Source: Paenalcaligenes hominis
Lineage (GTDB): Bacteria; Pseudomonadota; Gammaproteobacteria; Burkholderiales; Burkholderiaceae_B
DNA: 64,000 bases
Direction: 5' to 3'
NCBI RefSeq assembly: GCF_011927625.1
Contig: NZ_JAATIZ010000002.1
Location: 591,842 to 655,841 of the forward strand
The notes beneath the pieces were generated by a model, which was given only the letters and a program-made list of their open reading frames with translations, had not been told where the DNA came from and did no database searches. Position 1 is the first letter of the stretch, and every line of letters begins with the position of its first letter. Positions 23,849 to 33,670 of this stretch are shown here, one piece after another. The position numbers and the translations under genes are program-made.

Positions 23849-25020
23849 ATGCTGACAGAGCCACAACGCGATATTATCAAAGCCACTGTTCCTGTATTAG
23901 AAAGCCAAGGCGAAGCCTTAACTCAGCACTTCTATCACATTATGCTTAGCGAGTACCCCGAAGTACGACCTTTATTTAACCAAGCAGCTCAAGCCTCTGG
24001 GCGTCAACCACGCGCTTTAGCTAACAGCTTGTTAATGTACGCCAAGCATATTGATGAGCTCGATCAATTAAAGGAATTGATCAGCATCGTCACGCACAAA
24101 CACGCGTCGTTGCAAATTCAGCCAGACCAATATGCCATTGTCGGTGCGTGTTTAATTCGCGCTATTCAAGAAGTACTTGGGCCCGACTTAGCCACTGACG
24201 AGGTGATTACCGCCTGGGAACGTGCGTACGTGTCTTTGGCTAATCTCTTAAGCCAAACCGAAGAAAACCTGTATCAACGCACCGAACAAGCCCAAGGCGG
24301 CTGGCGTGGGGAGCGCCTTTTTATGTTGCAGACAAGGTACAAGAAAGCAGCATTATCACTTCTTTCTACCTAAAACCGGTAGACGGTCAACCCGTACTGC
24401 ACCATCAGGCAGGGCAATATTTAGGCTTCAGATTTGTTTTCCCAGAGGGCGAGCAACGCCGCAACTATTCGCTGTCAGCCCCAGCCAATGGCGAGTCGTA
24501 TCGTATTAGTGTAAAACGCGAGCCCGGTGGCTTGGTGTCAAACTATTTGCATGATACGGTTCAAGTAGGTGATGAGCTACGTGTCTTCCCACCGTTTGGG
24601 CAGTTCACCTTACAACGCCCACAGCGCCCTATTGTGTTGTTATCTGCCGGGGTGGGTATCACGCCAATGGTTCCTCTTTTAGAAGAGGCGCTTAGTACCG
24701 GTCAAGACGTGGTGTTCGTTCATGCTGCCCAAAATCATGAGGTGGATCCTTTTTATACTTGGTTGTATGAGCTGGCCGAGCAATACCCTCAACTCACTCT
24801 TTTCAAATGCTATGAAAACAATGATTCTGGCAAAGCGCACCACGAAGGCATGCTCAATGAAGCCTTATTAGGTTCACTGTTACCTCATACTGATATTGAC
24901 GTGTATTACCTAGGGCCCACCCCATTTATGGCCTTTGTGCGCCGCACGTTGAAAAAGCTAGGCGTGCCTGATACGCAATGCTATTACGAGTTTTTTGGCC
25001 CAGCCGAAGCCCTCGACTAA
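23849..25020 (+). pseudogene. hmp: Flavohaemoglobin Hmp (NO dioxygenase), frameshifted
   Basis: Two frames together encode a full Hmp of about 390 residues. The first (23849 to a stop at 24373) gives the globin domain with distal Tyr in HFYHIML, proximal His in VTHKHASLQIQPDQY and the linker GGWRGER. Similarity then jumps to the -1 frame at 24316, which runs to 25020 with PFYVADKVQESSIITSFYLKP, the FAD motif RRNYSLSAP, the NAD motif GVGITPMVPLLEEAL and the ending YYEFFGPAEALD. One missing base in the C run at about 24316-24317 explains it (GAGCGCCTTT, expected GAGCGCCCTTT). It is either a real recent inactivation or a sequencing error; everything else is conserved. It would convert NO to nitrate. 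Confidence 0.85.
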
Positions 25021-25058
25021 CGCCTTGTTCCACACGGTGTAATTTCTAAAGGAATGGT

Positions 25059-26264
25059 ATGGAATCCCCCTCTAATCAAACGACGCTGTCCTTTTCTCCC
25101 TTTAAAACGGGTTTAGCCTTTAGACCGTTTTTCTGGCTAGGGTCGGCGTATTTGATCGTAGCCATGCTCGTGTGGCTTTCCTTTTGGCGTGGTAACGCAC
25201 CTTTGCAACCGCTTGGAGGCATGGTGTGGTGGCATCAGCACGAGATGCTTTTTGGCTTTGTGTGTGCCATTGTGGCTGGCTTTTTGCTTACCGCTGTACA
25301 AACATGGACAGGCTTAGCTAGCGTCAAAGGGCTGGCCTTAGGGGGGGTGGTTAGTTTGTGGCTAGCCGCTCGCGTCTTGTTGGCTTTTCCTATGGGCATA
25401 GACCCTGGTTGGCTAGCAGTCCTTGATGTGGCGTTTTTACCGGTGGTCGCTTTGATTCTAGCTAATCGGGTTATCCGCGCTAAAAAATGGCGGAATTTAG
25501 TGTTTGTGCCTGTGCTATTTACCCTGGCGGGAGCAAACTTTGCGATGCATTGGGGGCAATGGCATGGCACCCCCTCGCTAGTAAAAGCCAGCGCACATTT
25601 AACTATTTGGTTAGTGGTGATGCTAATCGTGCTGTTAGGCGGCCGAGTCATTCCCTTTTTTACCTCACGAGCACTTAAAGTAACGCTAGACCCCGTTCCT
25701 AGCTATTATGAAAAACCTGCTTTAATTAGTACCGTACTTATCTGTCTGTTCATGCTGGCCCAATTGCTTGGCATGCCTAGCCCAACCGGCTTACTGAGCC
25801 TGCTATTAGGTGTGCTTATTATTGCTAACACAGCCCGACTCATCCGTTGGCAACCCCTGCGCTGTTGGCGCCACCCCTTGTTATGGGGCCTGCACTTAAG
25901 CTATGCCTTTATTATTGTGGGTGCGCTATTGTGGCTCTTTCATTTATGGCAAGCTGTTTCTTTAGATTTAGCTGTTCATGCTTTAACCATAGGTAGCATG
26001 TTGGCGATTATCCTAGCAATGATGGCTCGGGTCAGCCTAGGCCATACTGGGCGCCCTATGAAAGCGTTACCAGGCCTTAGTGCAGCACTGTTATGTGTGT
26101 TTGTGGCTGCGGTAGTACGCAGTTTATTGCCTATTTGGTGGCCCCAATGGACCTTAGCGGCGTATCAGCTAAGTTTGGCGTTGTGTTTGTTGGCGTTTAG
26201 TTGGTTTTTAGTTCACTACACGGTGCCGCTCTGGAGCCCCCGCGTCGATCAACGTCCCGGCTGA
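25059..26264 (+). CDS. nnrS: NnrS family haem/copper membrane protein
   Basis: A 401-residue protein with about twelve membrane helices and the NnrS N-terminus FKTGLAFRPFFWLGSAYLIVAM, then WWHQHEMLFGFVCAIVAGFLLTAVQTWTG with the conserved His pair, and later GGRVIPFFTSRAL and HALTIGSMLAIILAMMARVSLGHTGRPM. NnrS is known to be induced by NO and to protect cells against nitrosative stress. It lies 38 bases after hmp and probably shares NsrR control. The last 57 bases overlap head-on with the diguanylate cyclase gene. Confidence 0.93.
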   Translation: MESPSNQTTLSFSPFKTGLAFRPFFWLGSAYLIVAMLVWLSFWRGNAPLQPLGGMVWWHQHEMLFGFVCAIVAGFLLTAVQTWTGLASVKGLALGGVVSLWLAARVLLAFPMGIDPGWLAVLDVAFLPVVALILANRVIRAKKWRNLVFVPVLFTLAGANFAMHWGQWHGTPSLVKASAHLTIWLVVMLIVLLGGRVIPFFTSRALKVTLDPVPSYYEKPALISTVLICLFMLAQLLGMPSPTGLLSLLLGVLIIANTARLIRWQPLRCWRHPLLWGLHLSYAFIIVGALLWLFHLWQAVSLDLAVHALTIGSMLAIILAMMARVSLGHTGRPMKALPGLSAALLCVFVAAVVRSLLPIWWPQWTLAAYQLSLALCLLAFSWFLVHYTVPLWSPRVDQRPG

Positions 26265-27830
26265 TAAATCATAGACCTCGACCCGATTGCGACCCTGGCG
26301 TTTGGCTTTATAAAGCATTTCATCAGCACATTTTAAAACGGCTGGAATATCGTTTGAATCATGCGGCCACGAGGCCACCCCCAACGAAATAGTAATACCC
26401 CCCACTGAAGGGATAACAGTGGACTCGACTTTGATACGTAGACGTTCGGCAATTTGCGCAGCACCTTTGGCCGCTACCCCAGGTAGCACAAGTAAAAATT
26501 CCTCGCCCCCTACCCGACAGGGTAAGTCTGCCTCGCGCGACACTTCGCGCATCATTTGGGCCAAGCGCTGCAACACCACATCGCCCACATCGTGGCCAAA
26601 CGTATCGTTCACCTGCTTAAAATGATCAATGTCCACAGAAATCACTGAAAAGACCATTTTTTTAGAATGCAAATAAAGCAGCGTGTTTTCTAAACTGCGC
26701 CGATTATGCAACCCAGTTAAAGGGTCTGTATTTACGTCTTTATTCAGTTTATCAATATTACTTTTAAATAAACTCATGCCTAAAAGCATGGCATTTTTTA
26801 GTTCTAGCGACTCAAAATACCATGATTTTACTTTTTTAATTTTCCCTTCAGTTTCTGCCACGTGCATACTACGCGCGTTTTCGGCTAGTAAGCGTAACGG
26901 AGCTGAAATTTGGCGGGCACACCACCACACGATGAGCAAAATCAACACCGCTGCCGGGATCGTTTTGTACATAACGCGCTGCATTAAGTCATCTAAAGGG
27001 GCAATAGCCGCCGCTAACGGGCGCTGGGCCACCACCCCCCACCCTGCGCTGGGAATATAGGCATAACCAGCGAGCATATCCACCCCTTGGCTATTAACGA
27101 TAGCTTGGCGTCCGGACTCGCCATGCGTTACAGCATTAATTGCGGTGTTGGCGTTCACCACATCACCAATACGATTGGACTCTGGGTGATAAATTAACTG
27201 CTTGTCTTGGGTAACCACGTATAAATACGAACCATCGCGGTAGTAATGCGTACCCAGTAATCGATTTAAAATACTTGGCTGGCGCAGGTATAAGCTACCG
27301 CCCACTAAACCCAAGTACTCGCCCTGGGTATTAAAGACTGGCTGTGAAATAAAAATAATGAGATTACCCACAGCAGACAAATACGGTTTGCTAATTAACG
27401 GTTTTTGTTGCGCTAAAGCTTGCTGTACCCCGGGCGTTTGAATCTGATCGCCTACAATTTGCAAGGTTTCAGGCGAAGCAGCCAGGACTTTGGCGGTGTT
27501 ATTAATAATGACCACCGAGTTAAAGCTATCTGTTTGGGTTCGTAAACGCTCTGCTTCTTTTTCTAATAACGCCGCATCGTTGTAAATATTGCCAATAAGC
27601 TGGGCGCTGACTTTTAATTGCTGCTGAGCCGCCTGTAAATAATCTTCGGTGCTTGACGCCAGTTTTTGGGCGTAGTTGTAATTGCTTTCTAAGGTGGCAT
27701 CGACAAGCTGAGTACGCTGCACCTGATAGCTAGCGTAAAACACGTTCAGAAAAGTCACTACCCCGGTGGCTACGGTTACCATTAAAACCAAACGTAATAG
27801 ATCTATATTTTTTTGTACTTTGGTTTTCAT
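26208..27830 (-). CDS. Membrane-bound diguanylate cyclase with dCACHE sensor
   Basis: A 540-residue protein. A first helix (about 13-33) is followed by a periplasmic dCACHE domain (about 40-285, e.g. GDQIQTPGVQQALAQQKPLISKPYLSAVGNLIIFISQPVFN), a second helix (AVLILLIVWWCARQI), a HAMP-like linker and a GGDEF domain from about 365. The active-site motif is GGEEF, preceded 5 residues upstream by the RxxD inhibitory site (READ), so the enzyme should make cyclic di-GMP and be product-inhibited. Its gene overlaps the end of nnrS by 57 bases on the opposite strand. The ligand is not predictable. Confidence 0.92.
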   Translation of the reverse strand: MKTKVQKNIDLLRLVLMVTVATGVVTFLNVFYASYQVQRTQLVDATLESNYNYAQKLASSTEDYLQAAQQQLKVSAQLIGNIYNDAALLEKEAERLRTQTDSFNSVVIINNTAKVLAASPETLQIVGDQIQTPGVQQALAQQKPLISKPYLSAVGNLIIFISQPVFNTQGEYLGLVGGSLYLRQPSILNRLLGTHYYRDGSYLYVVTQDKQLIYHPESNRIGDVVNANTAINAVTHGESGRQAIVNSQGVDMLAGYAYIPSAGWGVVAQRPLAAAIAPLDDLMQRVMYKTIPAAVLILLIVWWCARQISAPLRLLAENARSMHVAETEGKIKKVKSWYFESLELKNAMLLGMSLFKSNIDKLNKDVNTDPLTGLHNRRSLENTLLYLHSKKMVFSVISVDIDHFKQVNDTFGHDVGDVVLQRLAQMMREVSREADLPCRVGGEEFLLVLPGVAAKGAAQIAERLRIKVESTVIPSVGGITISLGVASWPHDSNDIPAVLKCADEMLYKAKRQGRNRVEVYDLSAGTLIDAGAPERHRVVN

Positions 27831-28129
27831 ATATGTAGCCTTTACTTTTGCTGCTTGAATTACCTATATTTTTATATGGCTTAGCTATAACTACCAATAA
27901 ATCTGTAACTTATTGTATGCCACTCCACTGACTATTTATTTTTTAGTATTTTTAGATACATTATCACACAGTTCTACCTAATCAGTGGGGTCCTTATTAG
28001 GCTTTTTAATTATTAATAATCCTCACCTTTCTTAACCTTAAGGCCTGCGATTTGTGACAAATCAATACTTAGGCTCGTACCAAGCGCTAGACTGAATGCT
28101 TTCACTCATCCCCATTAAGGTTACGCCTC
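27831..28129. other. Intergenic region, AT-rich, with one small palindrome
   Basis: The 299 bases between the diguanylate cyclase and the UbiM-like gene hold no convincing ORF or RNA gene. The one clear structure is the 15-base palindrome GATTTGT-G-ACAAATC at 28049-28063, about 70 bases before the ubiM start, a possible operator. Confidence 0.5.
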
Positions 28130-29296
28130 ATGCATGCAGATGTCATTATCATTGGTGCAGGTCCGACTGGCTTGTGTTTAGCAATAGCCTTAGCTCAAGC
28201 TGGCTTAAAAAGTATTGTGTTGGAACGCCTAGCGCTGACAGCTATTGCCCAGCCGGCGTTTGATGGCAGGGAAATTGCCCTCACCCATGAATCGCGTCAT
28301 TTACTCCACCAATGGGGCATCTGGGATCGGATTCATCCTAACGATGTATCCGATCTTCGCCACGCTCAGGTCTTAGATGGCCCCGCCTCCAGTGGAATGA
28401 CCATTCACGCTGAATTAGGCCAAAAAAAGCAATTGGGTTGGCTGGTGCCTAACCATGTATTACGGCAAGCCGCCTACGACAGTATGGCACAGCAAGATCG
28501 AGTCCAACTTATTACTGACGCCCTAATTGAACGCACCCAGGTGCATGCCAATTATGCAGAGGTAGGTTTAAGCAACGGGCAAACGCTTCGTGCCCCACTG
28601 TTGGTGGCCGCAGACAGTCGTTTTTCAGAGACACGCCGTGCAATGGGCATCCAGGCTCATGTGCGTGATTTTGGAAAAAGCATGATGGTGTTTCGCGTCA
28701 AGCACAGCCAACCTCACCATCATATTGCATGGGAATGGTTTGGTTATGGGCAGACACGGGCTTTATTACCGTTAAATGATCAAAGTGCCTCGGTGGTGCT
28801 TACGCTTAACCCTAGCTCAATGCAGCAGCTTCTTGCCCTACCTGCAGAGGAGTTTGATACGAATATCAGCGAACGTTATGAGTTCAGACTCGGTGCTATG
28901 CAGCGCATTAGCGAACGGTTTGTCTACCCTTTAGTGGGGGTGTATGCCACGCAATTTCATGCCCACCGTTTTGCGTTAATTGGGGATGCCGCCGTAGGCA
29001 TGCACCCCGTCACAGCCCACGGCTTTAACCTAGGTGTAGGGAGTGTTGCCGGTTTGGCTCAACATGTGATTGCTGCTTATCGCGCAGGCCAAGACCTTGC
29101 AGACCCAAAGCGATTAGCCGCCTATACTCGCCAACACCACCAACGCTGCTTGCCGCTATTTGCCGCGACCAATTTGGTGGTGTCGCTGTATACCAATGAC
29201 TTGCCTCCCGTTCGTGCCGTGCGCCAAGCTATCCTGAAAGCAGCCAATAGCTTGACGCCGTTTAAACGGTTTATTGCCACCCGGTTAACGGGTTAA
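28130..29296 (+). CDS. ubiM: FAD-dependent ubiquinone-biosynthesis hydroxylase, UbiM-like
   Basis: A 388-residue flavoprotein of the UbiH/UbiF/VisC/COQ6 family. It has the FAD loop GAGPTGLCLAIALAQAGL (8-25), the DGREIALTH segment that I associate with UbiM, and the second FAD motif ALIGDAAVGMHPVTAHGFNLGVGSV. UbiM in Neisseria hydroxylates several positions of the ubiquinone ring, replacing separate UbiH, UbiI and UbiF. The gene stands alone, overlapping the MscS gene by 4 bases at the stops. The family is certain; the UbiM subtype rests on one motif and general resemblance. Confidence 0.8.
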   Translation: MHADVIIIGAGPTGLCLAIALAQAGLKSIVLERLALTAIAQPAFDGREIALTHESRHLLHQWGIWDRIHPNDVSDLRHAQVLDGPASSGMTIHAELGQKKQLGWLVPNHVLRQAAYDSMAQQDRVQLITDALIERTQVHANYAEVGLSNGQTLRAPLLVAADSRFSETRRAMGIQAHVRDFGKSMMVFRVKHSQPHHHIAWEWFGYGQTRALLPLNDQSASVVLTLNPSSMQQLLALPAEEFDTNISERYEFRLGAMQRISERFVYPLVGVYATQFHAHRFALIGDAAVGMHPVTAHGFNLGVGSVAGLAQHVIAAYRAGQDLADPKRLAAYTRQHHQRCLPLFAATNLVVSLYTNDLPPVRAVRQAILKAANSLTPFKRFIATRLTG

Positions 29297-31632
29297 ATCT
29301 CGGGCGTAGGCGGAATGATTTCAGGGTTGCGCTGACGTTGAGCCAGCGCATCCACCATATGAATATTCGCTGGGGCCGAATTACCGTCTTTATCCCGTCC
29401 AAAATGCACCACCGTTTGGGGATAAGGGATTTCAATTCCAGCCGCATCAAAATGCTGTTTAAGCAAACGATTAAAGCTGCGCTGTACGGCCCACTGCATG
29501 CCTGGTGCCGTTTTAATTAAAACGCGAATCGTAGCACCAGCGCTGCCTAAGTTGGTTACCCCTGGAATGCTGATGTCTTCTAAGATGTACTCTGCCACCT
29601 CGGGATCGCGCTTTAGATCCGCAAAGGCAGCATGCATATGCTCTATCACATCATCGACCGACTCACGCAAGCTAATCAGATACTCACCATGATGGTAGCC
29701 GTAATCACGGGTGTGGTTTGCGACACAGTCAATGCTAGAAAACGGCACCAGATGGTAGCCGCCATCCAGGGTACGAATGACTACCGATCGAATGGTCAGT
29801 TTTTCTACCACACCAAATAACCCAGCCACTTCCACCACGTCATTTTGGTTCATGCCATTTTCAAGCTGAATAAATACGCCCGTGATGACGTCTTGAACCA
29901 ATTTCTGCGCACCGAACCCAATGGCTAAACCCACCACCCCAGCCCCAGCAATCAGCGGGCCAATATCTATGCCGACTTGCGATAGCACAACCAACACCGT
30001 TAAGGTCACAATCACAATGGCAAGGGCATTTCTAAATAAAATCAATAAGGTTTTTTCGCGCTCGGTAGGCAGTTTAACGCCGGTGGCACGCGTTAGCCGA
30101 TGCTCAATCATACTGGCCAGTAAGGTCCAGCTAAGCGCGGCAATCGTCAGTACTACCACTACACGAATGAACGTATTTAAAACAGTTTGACCGTGGGCAG
30201 AAAGTAACCATTGCTTTAAGTTAAATAGCTTCCACGCATCAAATACGCACAGCAGCATGCCAATTACAATGGCTAAACGTATTACCCGCAGTAAGGCTGG
30301 CACGTAGGAGTTCAGCCGTTCCTCTAATAATGGAAAGTTGTTGTGCCAGTACTCAGAAAGATGCAGACGGTGATTGGCTAAAATACTGACCACCAATGAC
30401 AAAATACCGCCAATTAAAAATACCAATAAGGTTTGTGCGCTGGCTTGAGCCATAAAGACTAAAGCATTGTCATGCGTTACCTGAGTGACCACGAGCAATG
30501 CGGTGAAATACAGTATGGCTACCCACACCCAAAGCCGCGCCATGATTCGTAACACGGTTCCCATTACTGCGTTTTCTGTCCGATTTGCCTCATCCAAAAA
30601 CGTCTGCGTCACAGAATGGCGCTTGGTCCATAACACACTGACGGCATAGGCATATACCGCTAAGGCTAAGAGGGTACCCACTACATTCGCCACGGCAGAT
30701 GACAAGATAACGGTCAGTAAAGGCACCACCACACGTAACCCATAACCGCCTACGCTTACTACCATGCTGAACCAACGGTTCCAAAATTGGGCACTGGCAG
30801 AGCCAATTGGCAACAGGCGTAACTGCTCATAACGGGTAGAAAATACGGCACGGCTCAGGGATTTCACCCCTTCAACCACCACAAACGCCATTAAAAACTG
30901 CATGCTTAAAAACGCACTGGAAGAGCTAGGGTCGGCCCCGTTTAGGCTTACCACGCCGGCATAGCCAACCAAAGCCGCCACCACAATGGTCGCCCAATCC
31001 ACCAATAAAGCGGCAGCAACCGCCATCAGCTTTCTAAAGCGTAACGAGCGCGTTAACACCCAGTGACCGGTGGTGGGCGGACGGTGTGCCCACTGATTAA
31101 GCCGAGCAAAAAGTGGCGTTGCCACGCGTCGTCCTATGCCATAGATCAGTAGACTTAGTACCACGACAATCAATAGACCCAACACAGGCGCACGCCAACG
31201 TTTAATTTGCTCTATTTTTTGTGGGTCTTGTGTTACCACCTGTTTGAGAACCGCCCATGAGGCTTTCAAATCCACATGGAGCTGATAAGCAAAATACTGC
31301 AATGCCGTCATCCATTGATTTGATTTTACGGTGGTTGGGGTATTTGTTTCGTTGAGTACCCCAAGGTCATTGGCAGCAGGCGTGGCAGCAGCAGCGGGTT
31401 CTGTTTGCGCTAGGTCGCGCAATTCCTGGATAAGTTGGCTGCGCAGCTCATCGTTATCTAGCACCTCAGCTAAGCCCTCATAACTGAGCCTTGGGTCAGC
31501 AGGGGTAGGCTCTACCGTTTGGGACCAAGCCGTGGTGTGTGTGAATAAAGTGCTACCAACTAATAAAAAAACGAGCATAAATGCTCGTAATAAAAACAGT
31601 TTGGCGCATCGTAACGTAGCGTTATCTGTCAT
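29293..31632 (-). CDS. Large MscS-family mechanosensitive channel
   Basis: A 779-residue protein with an N-terminal signal segment (about 13-37), a periplasmic stretch, about ten membrane helices and a C-terminal MscS core. The pore helix and beta domain are clear: VGIDIGPLIAGAGVVGLAIGFGAQKLVQDVITGVFIQLENGMNQNDVVEVAGLFGVVEKLTIRSVVIRTLDGGYHLVPFS. This size resembles the YbiO/MscM-like group. It should open under membrane tension to release osmolytes during hypo-osmotic shock. Monocistronic by appearance, ending head-on with ubiM. Confidence 0.92.
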   Translation of the reverse strand: MTDNATLRCAKLFLLRAFMLVFLLVGSTLFTHTTAWSQTVEPTPADPRLSYEGLAEVLDNDELRSQLIQELRDLAQTEPAAAATPAANDLGVLNETNTPTTVKSNQWMTALQYFAYQLHVDLKASWAVLKQVVTQDPQKIEQIKRWRAPVLGLLIVVVLSLLIYGIGRRVATPLFARLNQWAHRPPTTGHWVLTRSLRFRKLMAVAAALLVDWATIVVAALVGYAGVVSLNGADPSSSSAFLSMQFLMAFVVVEGVKSLSRAVFSTRYEQLRLLPIGSASAQFWNRWFSMVVSVGGYGLRVVVPLLTVILSSAVANVVGTLLALAVYAYAVSVLWTKRHSVTQTFLDEANRTENAVMGTVLRIMARLWVWVAILYFTALLVVTQVTHDNALVFMAQASAQTLLVFLIGGILSLVVSILANHRLHLSEYWHNNFPLLEERLNSYVPALLRVIRLAIVIGMLLCVFDAWKLFNLKQWLLSAHGQTVLNTFIRVVVVLTIAALSWTLLASMIEHRLTRATGVKLPTEREKTLLILFRNALAIVIVTLTVLVVLSQVGIDIGPLIAGAGVVGLAIGFGAQKLVQDVITGVFIQLENGMNQNDVVEVAGLFGVVEKLTIRSVVIRTLDGGYHLVPFSSIDCVANHTRDYGYHHGEYLISLRESVDDVIEHMHAAFADLKRDPEVAEYILEDISIPGVTNLGSAGATIRVLIKTAPGMQWAVQRSFNRLLKQHFDAAGIEIPYPQTVVHFGRDKDGNSAPANIHMVDALAQRQRNPEIIPPTPEI

Positions 31633-31719
31633 AAAAGAATACCGGATTAGGTTAAATAATTATCAACACGGAGTCCCTTAACAGGGTAGCACTAATGAAA
31701 TAAAAAGCCCACTTCCAAT

Positions 31720-31750
31720 AAAAAAGGCCATTGAAAATCAATGACCTTTA
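31720..31750 (-). terminator. Rho-independent terminator of the BON lipoprotein gene
   Basis: Minus-strand stem with arms AAAGGTCATTGA and TCAATGGCCTTT (one mismatch), followed by T residues, 17 bases after the BON gene stop. Confidence 0.75.
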
Positions 31751-31766
31751 GGGCGTAATAAAATAT

Positions 31767-32087
31767 TTAACGTCTAACGACCAAATCGTTAATAACGCGG
31801 CTTACGCCTTTAGTAGAGCGAGCTACTTCGCCTGCCCGTGTTTTTTCACGCTCAGATTTTGCAAAACCAGAAAGTTGAACGACGCCACCATCAATGGTTT
31901 TTACATTGATGTTTGCCGCAGAGGTATCAGGATCATTCGCTAAACGTGCTTTTACTTCCGCTGTTACAGCAGCACCATCAACGTATTCGCCTACTGTTTC
32001 TTGATTCCGCACCACGGAACACCCTGCTGTTAAAGCAACGGATGAGCCCAACAATAAAGCTATCGCGATTTTTTTAGTTACGTTCAT
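31767..32087 (-). CDS. BON-domain lipoprotein, OsmY-like
   Basis: A 106-residue protein with a lipoprotein signal peptide ending in LTAGC (Cys23) and one BON domain in residues 40-106 (DGAAVTAEVKARLANDPDTSAANINVKTIDGGVVQLSGFAKSEREKTRAGEVARSTKGVSRVINDLVV). BON proteins bind phospholipid or envelope components and are often induced by osmotic or envelope stress. It is monocistronic with its own terminator, next to a mechanosensitive channel gene. Confidence 0.9.
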   Translation of the reverse strand: MNVTKKIAIALLLGSSVALTAGCSVVRNQETVGEYVDGAAVTAEVKARLANDPDTSAANINVKTIDGGVVQLSGFAKSEREKTRAGEVARSTKGVSRVINDLVVRR

Positions 32088-32234
32088 AGCTGTGTCCTTT
32101 TTAATAGAGAAAGAAATGGCTAACTACGCGTAAAACTACACACGACTACAACTGTGATTTCATCTTAAGGGAAAGAAGCAAAGCCTGTCTGTAACAAAAA
32201 ACACCAAAACCTAACTAAACCATTACTTTTTCAC

Positions 32235-33605
32235 CTACACCTTTGTACTCAAATCTAAGCGCGCCACCTCGCCAATAACAATGAGCGCCGGACGCTGAGC
32301 CGTCTGGGCTAATTGAGGTAATTCAGCTAATTGGCCTCGAGCTACGGTCTGGGTAGGCAAAGAACCTTGACTAATAATAGCCACTGGGGTGCTGCCTGCT
32401 TTGCCGTGAGCCATCAGTTCAGAGGTGATTTCAGTGGCCTTGATGGTTCCCATATAAATCACTAGAGTTTGGCGCTCTTGTGCTAAGCCAGCCCAATTCA
32501 CCTCATGGCCTTCGGGGCGGCAGTGTCCGGTAACCATCACGACTGACTGGGCATAAGACCGATGGGTTAATGGAATGCCTGCTGCTGCCGTGGCGCCTAA
32601 CGCCGCCGTTACGCCCGGAATCACCTGATAATCCACCCCTGCTGCTTTAAGCACTTCTACCTCTTCAGCACCTCGGCCAAAGACATACGGATCACCACCC
32701 TTTAAGCGCACCACCCTAAGCCCTTGTTGGGCGTAGTGCAACAACAAGCGATTAGTCTCTGCTTGCGACACACTGTCAAGGTGCGCCCGTTTGCCTACTG
32801 CAATACGTTGTGCATCACGCCGTATTAAATCCAGTACGCCCTCACCCACCAAGGCATCGTAAAGCACTACGTCGGCAGCCTGCAACGCTTGGTAGCCGTT
32901 AAGACTCAGCAAGCCAGCATCACCGGGGCCCGCCCCTACCAAGCTGACTAGCCCTCGAGGTGTGTGCTGAGACGCTTGGTCTAATTCGTTTACAAGGTAA
33001 GCCGATGCGGCATCCCACTGCGCTTGAGCCACCAAATGGGAAAAGGTAGGCTGAGTAAAAAGCCGCTCCCAAAACAAACGCCGGGCCAATAAGGTAGCCA
33101 GCCGTGTTTTGACCTCGGCACGAAAGCGCTGGGCAAGCTGTGCCATCGCACCTAAATGCTGTGGTAGCTCTTGTTCAAGTTTTTGACGAATTTGCCGGGC
33201 TAACACAGGAGCCGCCCCCCCAGTGGAAATCGCTATTTGCACCGGCGAGCGATCCACAATAGCGGGCACAATAAATTGACATAAAGCCGGATCATCCACC
33301 ACATTCACTAAACGTAAATAGGCCTCTCCGGCCAAGGCGACTTGCTGATTTAGCTCTGCATCATTCGTTGCCGCAATGGTTAACACAGCGTGGTTTACAT
33401 CATCAGCTTGAAAATCTTTTTTCCACCAACTTACCGCCCCTTCATCCACTAAGTGCTGCACCTCTGTGCTGAGGTGCTGGGCGATGATTTTGACCTGCGC
33501 CCCTGCTTGACGTAGCAATTCTATTTTTCTGCAAGCCACTTCGCCGGCTCCAACAACTAATACGGGGCGATTTCTTAATGAGGCGAAAATAGGAAAATAA
33601 TTCAT
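32235..33605 (-). CDS. cysG: Sirohaem synthase CysG
   Basis: A 456-residue fusion enzyme. Residues 1-210 are the precorrin-2 dehydrogenase/ferrochelatase part (FASLRNRPVLVVGAGEVACRKIELL, VNVVDDPALCQFIVPAIVDRSPVQIAISTGGAAPVLARQIR). Residues 215-456 are the uroporphyrinogen-III C-methyltransferase (LVSLVGAGPGDAGLLSLNGYQALQAADVVLYDALV, RLKGGDPYVFGRGAEE, MYMGT-type IYMGTI). It makes sirohaem for sulfite reductase CysI. It is divergent from the cysHDNJI operon across a 224-base AT-rich gap and likely co-regulated with it. Confidence 0.95.
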   Translation of the reverse strand: MNYFPIFASLRNRPVLVVGAGEVACRKIELLRQAGAQVKIIAQHLSTEVQHLVDEGAVSWWKKDFQADDVNHAVLTIAATNDAELNQQVALAGEAYLRLVNVVDDPALCQFIVPAIVDRSPVQIAISTGGAAPVLARQIRQKLEQELPQHLGAMAQLAQRFRAEVKTRLATLLARRLFWERLFTQPTFSHLVAQAQWDAASAYLVNELDQASQHTPRGLVSLVGAGPGDAGLLSLNGYQALQAADVVLYDALVGEGVLDLIRRDAQRIAVGKRAHLDSVSQAETNRLLLHYAQQGLRVVRLKGGDPYVFGRGAEEVEVLKAAGVDYQVIPGVTAALGATAAAGIPLTHRSYAQSVVMVTGHCRPEGHEVNWAGLAQERQTLVIYMGTIKATEITSELMAHGKAGSTPVAIISQGSLPTQTVARGQLAELPQLAQTAQRPALIVIGEVARLDLSTKV

Positions 33606-33670
33606 GCAAAACCTACGTGAAATGGGAAACGATTCATTTAGTGTAGGATGCGATCTGGTTAGGCTTTATA

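Noticed and set aside
24311..24325. Programmed ribosomal frameshift in hmp
   Set aside because: The local sequence CGC CTT TTT A does not form a proper -1 slippery heptamer and I know of no Hmp made this way; a one-base deletion or read error is simpler.
24306..24509. 67-codon plus-strand ORF at the hmp junction
   Set aside because: It is in the third frame and resembles nothing; it arises from out-of-frame reading around the hmp frameshift region.
25235..25651. 138-codon minus-strand ORF inside nnrS
   Set aside because: Antisense shadow of a conserved gene; no supporting signals.
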